Origin: Microcebus murinus
Taxonomy: Eukaryota > Chordata > Mammalia > Primates > Cheirogaleidae
Length of the DNA: 64,000 nt
NCBI RefSeq assembly: GCF_040939455.1
Contig: NC_134108.1
Coordinates: 3,935,501-3,999,500 of the forward strand
Direction of reading: 5' to 3'
Positions 11,475-20,432 of the stretch are shown here, one piece after another. Below the pieces are notes generated by a model, which saw nothing but the letters and a program-made list of their open reading frames with translations, ran no database searches and was not told the origin of the DNA. A program made the position numbers and the translations under genes. How positions within the stretch are numbered: the first letter of the stretch is position 1; each line of letters starts with the position of its first letter.

Positions 11475-12860
11475 GACAGCTGATCAGAGACACTGGCTGC
11501 TAGAGTGTCTCAGTAAAAAGGAGAAGTTTTAGATGAAAGAGAAAAAACAGACATAGATTGGATGTGGGTCTGAAGGAAGGGTACCAGAGCCTTTGGGAGA
11601 CTCCATGGGAAGAAGCTGCAGAGTGGAACACCAAGGAGCAAGGTATTGGCAAAGATCAACCACTGAGAGGCTGGGAGCCCAGGAAAAAGGGTACGCGGAG
11701 TGGTTCGCTTCTCCCTCCCTGGCATCCCTGACATATGGTGGGATCCGAGCTTCTGGAGAGACTTTCTGCCCACAGGAGCCCACAGGCTGCTGCTGCTACC
11801 AGTGAGCTGGGAATTGCATGTGCCCAGGTCACCAGGCTCCCAGCCCCCCTGGGACGCTTCCCGCCCCCACAGACCTGAGCTGGGACGGCAGGCACCATAT
11901 TGCTTCTGCACCCACCACGCACCTTTGTCCTCCCCAGGTGGCTTCAACTCCTCGGGTTTCATCCTGCTCGTTCCCACACAGACATTTCCCAACTCCAGAG
12001 AGACAACCAGAGCGCTGGCATTCCTCCACCCAGACTTTTTTCCTCCCCTTCCCCCCACCCCACCGGCAGCAGCCAAGAGACAACTGAGCCACCACACCGA
12101 GGAGAACCCACACAGCGGGAGACTCAGGCCTCTCCTCTTGCCGTCCTCAGCCCACCAAAGAACACCTGGTCTGTGAGCTCCCTCTGCTCACCGACCCTCC
12201 CTGGCGTGGCTGGCCCAGCGGCTCCTCAGAGCAGGGCATGCCGAGGCGGAGGGACACTGATCCTGCCTGGGGACCCCGTTGGGGACTCGGGACACGCACG
12301 CGTTTGTTTGCTTGGCGTGATGTAAGGGAAAATGCATTTGTACAGGCCACAGGCTCCTTAGGCCAAACTACTATGACTGCCACAGAGTTTTTTCCGGCTC
12401 CCCGAGCCCCGCTTGCCAGCCTTCCAGGGAGGCGGGAGCCAGCACAGGTATGTGACCAAGGTGTCACCTCCTGGGTGAGCCCATGTGAGCGCGCTTTCCC
12501 CTGGCACTCCTGCCACTATTGTTCGGGGCTGTATACAATCGCTGGCCGTGTTCCTGGCCCTGCTTCTCACCCCTGCTGCATCCCTTCCCGCGACAACAAA
12601 GAGCCCGTCTCACCTGCCGGCTGCCACTCACCTTTCCTTCCAATTTCCGAAGCCGGAGCATGCGCTGGCGACTGAGCGTCGTCCTCACACCTGGTCAGGG
12701 ACCTTCTTGGTGGAGGGAGGCGAGGGGCCCACGCCGGTAGGTCTGGGGGGGACAGTGCAGTGTGGGTCCCTGCTGTGGGAGCTCACGGGGCGCCCCTTCC
12801 CCCACACGAGGGCCACTCTTTCACCTCAGGCCAGGATCCTGGGCGGAAACGCCGGCCCAC
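11475..12860 (+). promoter_or_regulatory. L1-5'UTR-derived region of the composite element
   Basis: Collinear similarity with the 5' UTR of the full-length L1 is visible in many short blocks. The first few bases differ: the YY1-bearing start (CAAGATGGC) of the full-length L1 is not present here, so either the 5' end is truncated by a few dozen bases or the subfamily start differs. CpG content is high. It probably contained promoter activity; this is inference from homology. Confidence 0.65.
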
Positions 12861-13532
12861 AGCACAGGCGCGGGAAGCTGGGCCGGCGTGGGCTCCCGCC
12901 TGCCACGCACCGGAAATAGAAGGAAGACTGCAGAGCACAGGCACGGGGAGCTGGGCCGGCGTGGGCTCCCGCCTGCCACGCACCGGAAGTAGAAGGAAGA
13001 CTGGGGAGCACAGGCTCCCAGAGCTGAGTCGGCGTGGGCTCCCGCCTGCCACGCACCAGAAGTGGGAGGAAGACTGGGGAGCACAGGCGAGGGGAGCTGG
13101 GCTGGCGTGGGCTCCCGCCTGCCACACACCGGAAGTAGAAGGAAGACTGCAGAGCACAGGCGAGGGGAGCTGGGCCGGCGTGGGCTCCCGCCTGCCACGC
13201 ACCGGAAGTGGGAGGAAGACTGGGGAGTACAGGCGAGGGGAGCTGGGTTGGCGTGGGCTCCCGCCTGCCACGCCCCGGAAGTAGAAGGAAGACTGGGGAG
13301 CACAGGCTCCCGGAGCTGAGTCGGCGTGGGCTCCCGCCTGCCACACACCGGAAGTGGGAGGAAGACTGGGGAGCACAGGCTCCCGGAGCTGGGCCGGCGT
13401 GGGCTCCCGCCTGCCACGCACCGGAAGTGAGAGGAAGACTGGGGAGTACAGGCGAGGGGAGCTGGGCTGGCGTGGGCTCCCGCCTGCCACGCACCGGAAG
13501 TAGGAAGACTACGGAGCACAGGCGCGGGGAGA
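12861..13532 (+). repeat. 73-bp tandem repeat (VNTR), about 9.2 copies
   Basis: The marker CGTGGGCTCCCGCCTGCCAC starts at 12887, 12960, 13033, 13106, 13179, 13252, 13325, 13398 and 13471, an exact 73-bp period with no indel between marker copies. Units differ at a few positions (AGTAGAAGG or AGTGGGAGG; GGCGAGGGGAGCTGGGC or GGCTCCCGGAGCTGAGTC), and units 2-3 resemble units 6-7, suggesting multi-unit duplication. Since 73 is not a multiple of 3, the three forward frames are cyclic shadows; long open frames across it on both strands arise from composition and periodicity and are not genes. Confidence 0.97.
12983..13501 (+). promoter_or_regulatory. Phased array of CCGGAAGT (ETS-type) sites in the VNTR
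   Basis: CCGGAAGT occurs at 12983, 13129, 13202, 13275, 13348, 13421 and 13494, once per 73-bp unit. The first unit has CCGGAAAT (12910) and the third has lost the core (near 13056). CCGGAAGT is the core recognition sequence of ETS factors such as GABPA and ELK. Seven intact sites at fixed spacing in a likely promoter region suggest a multimerised activator array; binding is inferred. Confidence 0.6.
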
Positions 13533-13992
13533 GGAGCTAGGCCCACTTCAGACAGGCCGGGTGTGACTGACCCTCTCTCGGACCTGCCTCCCCACAAGCA
13601 GACTCTCTTGGGTTGGGTGCGGCCTCGTCAGCCGCTCCCTGGCGGCTCTGCCCAGAAACTGGAGCGGATCTCTGACCCCTGCCGAAAGAGCTCCCTTGCT
13701 GGCATTTACCCAGCCTGCGGGCAAGCTCGCCCAACCCAGCCCAGCCCGGCAGCTCTCCCCCACCCGCCTCTGCTGTGGTGGGGAATAAGGACTCACCTGG
13801 AAGTTCCAAGTCGCCACCCACCGCCACCTGGAGCATTGGAGTCCTCTCCTGAGGGACTAAGGCCGGTCACAGGACCCAAAACAGCATCGCAGCTTGTACC
13901 TTCCGGCAAGCGCCTGCTACTGACAGGTCAGTTTACACGTCCTTGCAGCATTTCCTGACTCAACCTTATGGGATGTTTGGGAGTCCAAGAAG

Positions 13993-14102
13993 TGGTCTTT
14001 TGGGAGAGCGCCGACGCCTCTCCACAGAAAAACTACGCTACCTGCTACCCCAGTGACCCTTTTGGGGAGCGCCCAAGCCTCTCCACAGGAAAACTGCGCT
14101 CC
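13993..14102 (+). repeat. 62-bp tandem near-duplication
   Basis: The block CTTTTGGGAGAGCGCCGACG...CTCCACAGAAAAACTACGCT (from 13997) is repeated with several substitutions from 14059. The spacing is 62 bp. It lies between the VNTR-bearing 5' part and the L1 3' part. Its origin is unknown. Confidence 0.7.
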
Positions 14103-14229
14103 TGGATAAGGGTGGAAAGATCCCAGCCGGGGCCTGAGCATGTAAGTATTTAGCCACCTCACCCATGAACAGCCCTCTGGGTTGGGAGAGCTTATCCTCA
14201 CCCTCCTACCACTGGCTACCACTAGTGAC

Positions 14230-14600
14230 CAGAAAATGTAGTATAAGTACACCATGGAGTATTATTCAGCCATAAAAAAAAATGGTGAACTAATAATACC
14301 TTTTGTGAAAATCTGGATGGAACTGGAGACCATCCTTTTAAGTGAAGTATCACAAGAATGGAAGAACAAAAACCACATGTACTTATACCAAGTTGAAACT
14401 TATAGATTAGCACTCATGTGCACATAGGGAAGTAGAATTTCATAGAAATCAAGCAGGAGGGAGGGGGGAGTAGGGGCTGGGCAAATTCACACCTAACAGG
14501 TTCAATGCACACTATATGGGTGGTGGACATGCTTGTAACTTTGATTAAAACTGTACAAATGTAATTCATATAGCCAAAACATTTGTGCTCCCACAAAACA
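14230..14600 (+). mobile_element. L1 3' end within the composite element
   Basis: Starting near AAAATGTAGTATAAGTACACC, the sequence encodes remnants of the last ORF2 residues (YTMEYYSAIKK, then SEVSQEWKNKNH), followed by L1 3' UTR. It corresponds to about 7060-7430 of the full-length L1. A G-rich G4-like tract lies at 14459-14481. The end (CCAAAACATTTGTGCTCCCACAA) lacks an AATAAA, unlike the L1 at 7433. Confidence 0.85.
14459..14481 (+). other. G-quadruplex-type tract in the composite's 3' UTR
   Basis: Runs GGG, GGGGGG, GGGG and GGG with short loops occupy the equivalent place to the G-rich tract at 7269-7300 of the full-length L1. Confidence 0.65.
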
Positions 14601-14698
14601 GTATTCACCTATTGTCAGCTATAATCGATGTAAAATATCTTACTTGCACTGATAAATTGTTATCTTTTATAATGGATATTAAAGAGAATTTAAATTTG
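14601..14698 (+). other. Probable 3'-transduced flank of the composite
   Basis: After the L1 3' end come about 100 bases of non-L1 sequence containing ATTAAA (14678-14683), then an A-rich tail (AAAACAAACAAACAAAAAAG, from about 14699). The 15-20 base gap from signal to tail is normal for cleavage. If the weak flanking TSD is real, this was read-through sequence. Otherwise the tail could be unrelated simple repeat. Confidence 0.5.
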
Positions 14699-14728
14699 TA
14701 AAACAAACAAACAAAAAAGAGGTAAACT

Positions 14729-15204
14729 GTTACTCGAAGTATTCTCTTAAACTTCAGCCCAAGCATAATTTGAGGAGCTCCCTGGTCTTTGCTAGCTTCA
14801 GGAGACAACAGAGACCCAGAGTATAGACTAATGTCAATGTCCAGGTGTAACTCACAGCTCTTGTTACTTCCCAACTTTAACTTTGGAAAAAATTTTTCTT
14901 TCAGTTATTAAATTTACTCAGTTGTGCATCAGAGAAGATAGAGTTCCCATGTTATAGAATTGTTGTGAGAAATAATGAGTAATGAGTTAATATTAAATTT
15001 TATATTAAATTATATTAAATATAATTATATTATATTAAATATTAAATATATTATATTAAATATGATTATAATTATATTAAATATAATATAAAATTTTAAA
15101 TTTTATATTATATTAAATTTTAAATTAAATATTTAAATATTTAAAATGCTTTAAAAAAGTATATGATTTGGTTTTGTGTGCTCCCAATTTTCACCTAAAA
15201 TACA
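14729..15204. repeat. Unclassified sequence with AT-rich low-complexity tract (about 14985-15145)
   Basis: About 160 bp are made almost entirely of A and T in degenerate units such as ATATTAAAT and TTAAATTTT, with self-complementary segments. No gene is visible. The preceding 250 bp show nothing recognisable. Confidence 0.75.
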
Positions 15205-15290
15205 AGATTATTTATTTATGTATTAATTTGTTGAACATTTACTATGTGCAGGGCATTGTGCTAGACACTGACTATATCATGTTAACTAAA
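15205..15290 (+). repeat. L2/MIR 3'-end fragment
   Basis: TTTGTTGAACATTTACTATGTGCAGGGCATTGTGCTAGACACTG follows the CTACTATGTGCCAGGCACTGTGCTAGG consensus shared by the ends of L2/MIR-type ancient repeats (quoted in pieces). Old, non-coding. Confidence 0.7.
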
Positions 15291-15859
15291 TACAGAATAC
15301 ACACAATTAGGCAGCTTAAATTCTAGTGAGAAAAATAGACTATTGCAATCTGTGGAACATGTGAGCTCATCAGAGCAATTATATTTTATTCTTAGAAATT
15401 TTATAAATGAAGCAAGCAAACAAAAAGACTAAAGAATGAGAACGTTTTCCCAAACAAATAGTTATATGGAGTCAAACTGAGATTTTTTTTCTTTGATTGC
15501 TTCCTGTTTTATATGTTTTTCTACTGTAGAGACTTAAGATTTTATTGAAGTTTAGAAAACAGTTGGAGAGGCAGAAGACCTAAGCAACACCCTAGATGGA
15601 GAACATAAATGTTGACTTATAATTGTCATTTTTCTTCAACACACTGAAGCACAGATACATAAATATCTGATAATGTTTAATTTTTTAAAATCAAGGCCAG
15701 AATATATTTATAGTTACTGCTAATAGTAATTTAGCAAATAGTCATTGAATTTCTATTTTTAATTAGAAAAAGTTAGTTGGGCACTATGGACCCCAATTAC
15801 ATGATTCAATTGTAATACTCATACTTCAAAAAAAGAGAAAAATAAACATACTAAGAGAG

Positions 15860-16520
15860 AAGAAAAATTAGTATAGTGTTGAGATCGGATGGTAGCATAA
15901 GTGATTAATCCTATCATATTGAAAGAAGTATTGAAAGTGTAAGTTCAATAGGAGAACATGGAGGGCTTCCAAGCAGAGGTAATGAGTAAGGCTTGGCAAT
16001 TTGAGAACTCATGGCAAATTCTGGAATCTGTGCAAATGCAATATGTTTGGAGAAATTAAGGCTGAGCACACTATGTCAAAAATGGACATAGGTCCAGGTG
16101 GCAGGTGAGGCAAACTGGAAATCAGCATTTTTATCAAATAACTCATCTGATTCTTGAGCATAATTAAGAAATCTTGCTCTAAATAGCACAGGACACATGC
16201 CAACCACAGTGGATAAAGAAGTAGGTAGGTAAATCAGAAGTAGTTTTTGAATAACCTTTAATGCCATATTGGGAAGCTTAGACTTGCATCCAAAAGCAGT
16301 AGGGTGCCATACAAGATTTTCAAGAAAGAAATTATACTAAAAATATATACAGAATATGCAGTTTAGAAAAAAGTACTCATTTGAATGTGGAGAGTGGACT
16401 GAAATTTGCAAGCTCCATCAGGATGATAGTGGGGTAGCTCAGGTGACAGTCATTTAGAGCTTAGCCTAGTAGCAACAGAAATGGAAAGAAGATTCTATCA
16501 ATTAGGATAAGACAGAAGCT
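15860..16520 (-). repeat. L2-type LINE fragment, antisense
   Basis: Phrases such as CTTCCAAGCAGAGGTAATG, AGTAGGGTGCCATACAAG and GAATGTGGAGAGTGGACTG follow the complementary strand of the old CR1-clade L2 LINE in the expected order. It is heavily decayed with no open frame. Between 15291 and 15859 I see nothing identifiable. Confidence 0.55.
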
Positions 16521-16602
16521 AACTTACACTGAGGGGAATACATTTAAAAATATTTAGTAGTAAATAGCTGAGGTGACACTACATTTTGTTCATTAATATG
16601 AT

Positions 16603-16915
16603 TATAGATGCTCCTCAACTTGTGATGGGGTTTTGTTCGAATAAACCTAGCAATCATTGACAATATCATGTGAAAAATGCATTTAATACACCTAACCTAT
16701 CAAACAGTATAGCTTAGCTCAGGTTTCCCTAAACAAGCTCACCACACTTAACGTCATTAGCCTACAGTTGGGCAAAATTATGTAACACAAAGCCTACTCA
16801 GTGTTAAATATCTCATGTAAGTTATTGAATTCTGTATGGAAAGTGAAAAGCAGAATGGTTATAGGGGTAATCAAACTATGATTTCTATAAAAGTCAAGGA
16901 CTGTCTGTATTTAGT
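16603..16915. mobile_element. Tigger/MER2-like DNA transposon remnant
   Basis: Opening GCTCCTCAACTTGTGATGGGG, internal CATTTAATACACCTAACCTA and CATTAGCCTACAGTTGGGCA, and closing AGTCAAGGACTGTCTGTA match an old TcMar-Tigger non-autonomous family. It has no coding capacity; its exact family name is from memory. Confidence 0.7.
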
Positions 16916-18184
16916 GGTTGACAAAAGAGGGACATTCATATGTTTGCATTGATTATCAAGAAATATTTTCCTTTATGTTAAATTTTTAAAAATTTCCTAG
17001 GAATTATTTCCTAGAATGATTTCCAAGAAATATATTTGTGGATTTGTACACATGAGTATGCACAGACATACATATGTGTGTGTATATATATTTCATATTT
17101 ATACATATATATTAGTTAAAAATCTTTTAGAATTCCAGGTAAAGAGATGATTTTACTATGGAACATTTTAGTATCCATAATATACTAATATGTTTATAGA
17201 TCTCCAAAAAATAAAATATTTGTAATCTTTTCAAAATAGAATGCCATTTTATTACATTATCCATGGTACCTAACTTTAGTATTCTTGAGTAGCACTTAAT
17301 CATGACAATAGACTATTTTTTTGTGTGAACTTATATTATTATTGAGACTTTTCAAAGAAATGTTCAATTATTCATTCATTAAACAATTAATTTAGTAAAT
17401 AGATATTCTGTGCCTGTTTTCTCCCAGGCATTATTCTGTTAGCTGGGGATATGGGAGTAAAGAAAACTAACAATTTGACAAAACCTGAAAAGTTCAGTTG
17501 GCCACACATCAATCACTGTTTATATTTCTCAAGACCAAATTCAGGGGGCTTGGATCATTATTGTCAAGGTGATCATCAATCAGTAAAGCAAGAAAAAGTA
17601 TTTCTGAGCAATAATCGCATGATGACAATGTTCTAATCCATCATGACTGACTGAACAATTCACTCTGGCTTCTTCCCACATGTAAAAATGAAATTAACAC
17701 ACTGTAAGGAAATACTGTAATTTTTCAAACAGTAAACAATCTGGGCTGACTTAAATATTTGTAAATTAACTAATAATAAATAAAGAAAAAAACAAACTTG
17801 CTATGTAATGTAGTGTTAGGAAGTTAGATCATTTCTTTTGAACTCTGACCGCTACATCATGTCCTCTATTAGTGTATAAATAGGGAAGAGAGGCAAGTAG
17901 ATGAATTATTAAAATAAAAGCAAAGATTAAGTGTCAAAGGAGAAACAAAATAAAGTGCTATGCAAGAGCTGGTTTGAGAAAGTGCAATAAGCCCAAACAA
18001 GCAAAAACCTAGTAGCTATTACAGATGTTTAAAGAAAGAATGCATATGTGTGTATGTATATATATATTTATATATATATGACTACTTGAACATGGTAGAA
18101 CAGTAAACATAAAACCAAGTAAAATCAACTAAAAACTACTTATTAATCTATAATTAAAAACGGAAGGAAAGAGGAAAGAGACAA
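16916..18184. other. Unclassified sequence with small repeats
   Basis: This contains a TG/TA-rich microsatellite at about 17040-17112, an L2/MIR-like 3' end at about 17355-17460 and a (TA/TG)n microsatellite at 18038-18081. The rest is not recognisable. No gene is visible. Confidence 0.5.
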
Positions 18185-19185
18185 AAGAAACTTACTGTTC
18201 ACAGTTCTAGAGACTGGAAAGCCTAGATCAAGGCACCCGTGGATTTGGTGTCTGGAAGAAGTCTGTTCCTCATAGATATCGTCTTGCTGCTCCTCGGTGT
18301 ATCCTGAAATGGCAGAAGCAGGGAGGGGGCAAGCAGGTGCCCTTGTCTTTTATTAGGACACAAATGCCATTTATGAAGGCAGAGTTCTAATGACCTACTC
18401 ACCTCATAAATGCCCCGTTCTTAATATCATCACTTTGGATTGTTAGGTTACAACATATGAATTTTGGGGGGACAAAAACATGCAGACCATAGCATTCTTC
18501 TCCTGGACCCTCCAAATTCATGTAGCTCTCACATGCAAAATCCATTCATTCCATCCCAATAGCACCCAGGATCTTAACTTGTTCCAGCATCAACTCAAGG
18601 GTATAAAGTCCAAGTTCTCATCTAAATATCATCTAAATCAGATATGAGTGAAATTCATAACACAATTTGTTCTGAGGCAAATTCTCCTCCAGCTGTGAGC
18701 CTGAGAAGTCAAATATATTACATGCTTCCAAAATGGCATAGAATAGATATTCTCATTACAAAGGGGAAACACAGCATGAAGGAAAGGGTAACTGGTCCCA
18801 AGTAAGTCCAGAACCCTATAGTGCAAACAACATTAACTCTTAGGCTTCAGAATAATCTGCTGGAACTCCTTGTGCCATCTTCAGGACTGACTGGGGCAGC
18901 GGTTTGGTCCCTCAGGCTCTCAGGAGCCCCAGCCCCCACATGGCTCCACTGAGCAGTGCTCTTGTGGGTACTGTCTGTGGTGGCCCAGCCACTCTGGCAG
19001 TTCTCTGCCTGAACCCTGGGGCTCAGAACTTTCTCTGAAATCTGGGTAGAGGCAGCCAAGCCCTCATAGTCATGCAGTCTGTGCATCAGTGGAGATGGCA
19101 CTTTGCAGATGCTGACAAAGTTTATCACCTGTGCTCTCTGGAAAAGTCACCACCAAAGACTGTTCTGCACCTGGGCCCACTGGAG

Positions 19186-19198
19186 CTGCATGTGTATT
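19186..19198. repeat. TSD of Alu (left copy)
   Basis: CTGCATGTGTATT occurs here and again at 19521-19533, flanking the Alu exactly. Confidence 0.95.
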
Positions 19199-19520
19199 AA
19201 TTTTTTTTTTAAGACAGAGTCTCACTCTGTTGTCCAGGCTAGAGTGCCGTGGTGTCAGCCTAGCTCACAGCAACCTCAAACTCCTGGGCTTAAGAGATCC
19301 TCCTGCCTCAGCCTCCTGAGTAGCTGGACTACAGGCATGCACCACCATGCCCAGCTAATTTTTTCTATATATTTTAGTTGGCCAATTAATTTCTTTCTAT
19401 TTTTAGTAGAGACAGGGTCTCACTCTTGCTCAGACTGGATTTGAACTCCTGACCTTGAGCTATCTGCTGGCCTCGGCCTCCCAGAGTGCTAGAATTACAG
19501 GCTTGAGCCACGCGCCTGGC
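19199..19520 (-). mobile_element. Alu SINE (strepsirrhine type), antisense
   Basis: This dimeric Alu is in reverse orientation: a T-rich start (complement of the A tail), GAGTCTCACTCTGTTGTCCAG, GCCTCAGCCTCCTGAGTAGC, the middle linker TTTTTCTATATATTTTAGTTGGCC, the left arm with GGGTCTCACTCTTGCTCAGA, and the end GAGCCACGCGCCTGGCC. The linker and left-arm variants are typical of lemur/galago Alus. Perfect 13-bp TSDs flank it. Open frames inside are not genes. Confidence 0.97.
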
Positions 19521-19533
19521 CTGCATGTGTATT
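19521..19533. repeat. TSD of Alu (right copy)
   Basis: Second copy of CTGCATGTGTATT; see 19186-19198. Confidence 0.95.
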
Positions 19534-20432
19534 GAGTGAGGAGCATGAGGAGTGAAGAGTGTGAGACTTGGAATTCCAGGGGCAGAGACTTGAGTGAGGT
19601 CCCACAGGAGCCCACGGCCCCTCTTGTGACACTGTTCTATCCCCCAGGCGTTGGCACTCTTGACCTATAATGGGAGAGGCAGCTCTAATGATCTCCAACA
19701 AAGGCCTTTTGTTGATGAACAACACCTGGCTTTCACCAATCTGTGCTAATCTCCTTATCAAGTGATTGTTTGCCCATACCCTTAGTGTTCTCTCACAAAC
19801 ACATTTTTCATTCTTTACAACATGACCAGGCTAAGATTTTTCAAGGCTTTAAGTTCTGCTTCTCTTATGATTATAAATTTCATCTTTAATTCACATCTCT
19901 CTTTTAGCATTTTATTAGGAGCAGCCAAAAGAAGCCATGCTGCACCCTCAACACCCTTCTCAGATATCTCTTCCACCAAGTATGTTATTGAGTCACTTGT
20001 AAGTTCCACTTTCCATGAAACACTAGGACCCAAATACAATTAAGCTAAGTACTTTGCCACTTTGTAAGGATGGCTTCTCATTCAGTTTCTAATAACGTGT
20101 TCCTCGTTTATTTCATCACAATAGCCTTTGCCGTCCGTATTTCTACAACATTCTGATATGGACCACTTAGTGCCTAGAGAGGGCCTATTCCTTGTAGATG
20201 GTTCTTTGTTTCTGCATCCTTACATGTCCAAAGGAGCAGGTGACTTCTGTGTCATCACATGGCAGCAGGGAGAAGTGGCAAGCCTCTGATAAGGGCACTA
20301 ATCCAATTTGTGAGGGCAGAGCTCTCATGACCTACTTACCTCCAAATGTCCTACCCCGTAATATTATCACATTGGGTATTTGTTTCCAACATGTGAACTT
20401 TGAAAGGTTACACACATTCAGACCATAGTACG

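Larger units (their letters stand above)
11450..14718 (+). mobile_element. Composite non-autonomous retroelement: L1 5' UTR + 73-bp VNTR + L1 3' end
   Basis: About 3.27 kb of GC-rich DNA in an AT-rich background. From about 11475 it aligns by eye with the 5' UTR of the L1 at 776-2312 (blocks GTACCAGAG, GGGAGACTCCA, CACCATATTGC, CTACTGACAGG appear in the same order). A tandem array of nine 73-bp units lies at 12861-13532. L1-5'UTR-like sequence resumes to about 13965, followed by about 260 bp of unknown origin with a 62-bp near-duplication. From about 14230 the sequence is the last part of L1 ORF2 and 3' UTR (ACCATGGAGTATTATTCAGC onward). ORF1 and almost all of ORF2 are absent, so mobility would require L1 proteins in trans. 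A possible imperfect TSD (GAGGTTAACT at 11440-11449, GAGGTAAACT at 14719-14728) and a terminal A-rich tail bound it. Alternatives are an internally deleted L1 of a VNTR-bearing subfamily, or a spliced L1 derivative. Confidence 0.8.
18185..20432 (-). mobile_element. MaLR (ERVL-type) element remnant with two LTRs and internal region
   Basis: Read on the minus strand, an MLT1-like LTR (about 20172-20432) is followed by MaLR-type internal sequence and a second LTR (about 18185-18500). Both LTRs carry the family signatures in reverse, such as CACAGTTCTAGAGACTGGAA, TGACCTACT(C/T)AC and a block ending GCAGACCATAG / TCAGACCATAG. The internal part includes the segment beginning CCTCCAAATTCATGTAGC and reaches CCATGCTGCACCCTCAAC. 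MaLRs are ancient non-infectious LTR elements; no retroviral frame survives. A minus-strand Alu at 19199-19520 interrupts the internal region. Confidence 0.75.

Noticed and set aside
12861..13532. CRISPR array
   Set aside because: The units are contiguous 73-bp tandem copies with no unique spacers, in mammalian retroelement context.
12783..13597. Long open frames (up to 258 codons) on both strands across the GC-rich tandem array, encoding repeated Pro/Ala/Gly-rich peptides
   Set aside because: The 73-bp period rotates through all frames and the GC content suppresses stops, so these are shadows of the VNTR rather than repeat proteins.
19103..19444. Open frames within the antisense Alu (peptides like [16 protein letters not shown])
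   Set aside because: These are the well-known chance translations of inverted Alu sequence.
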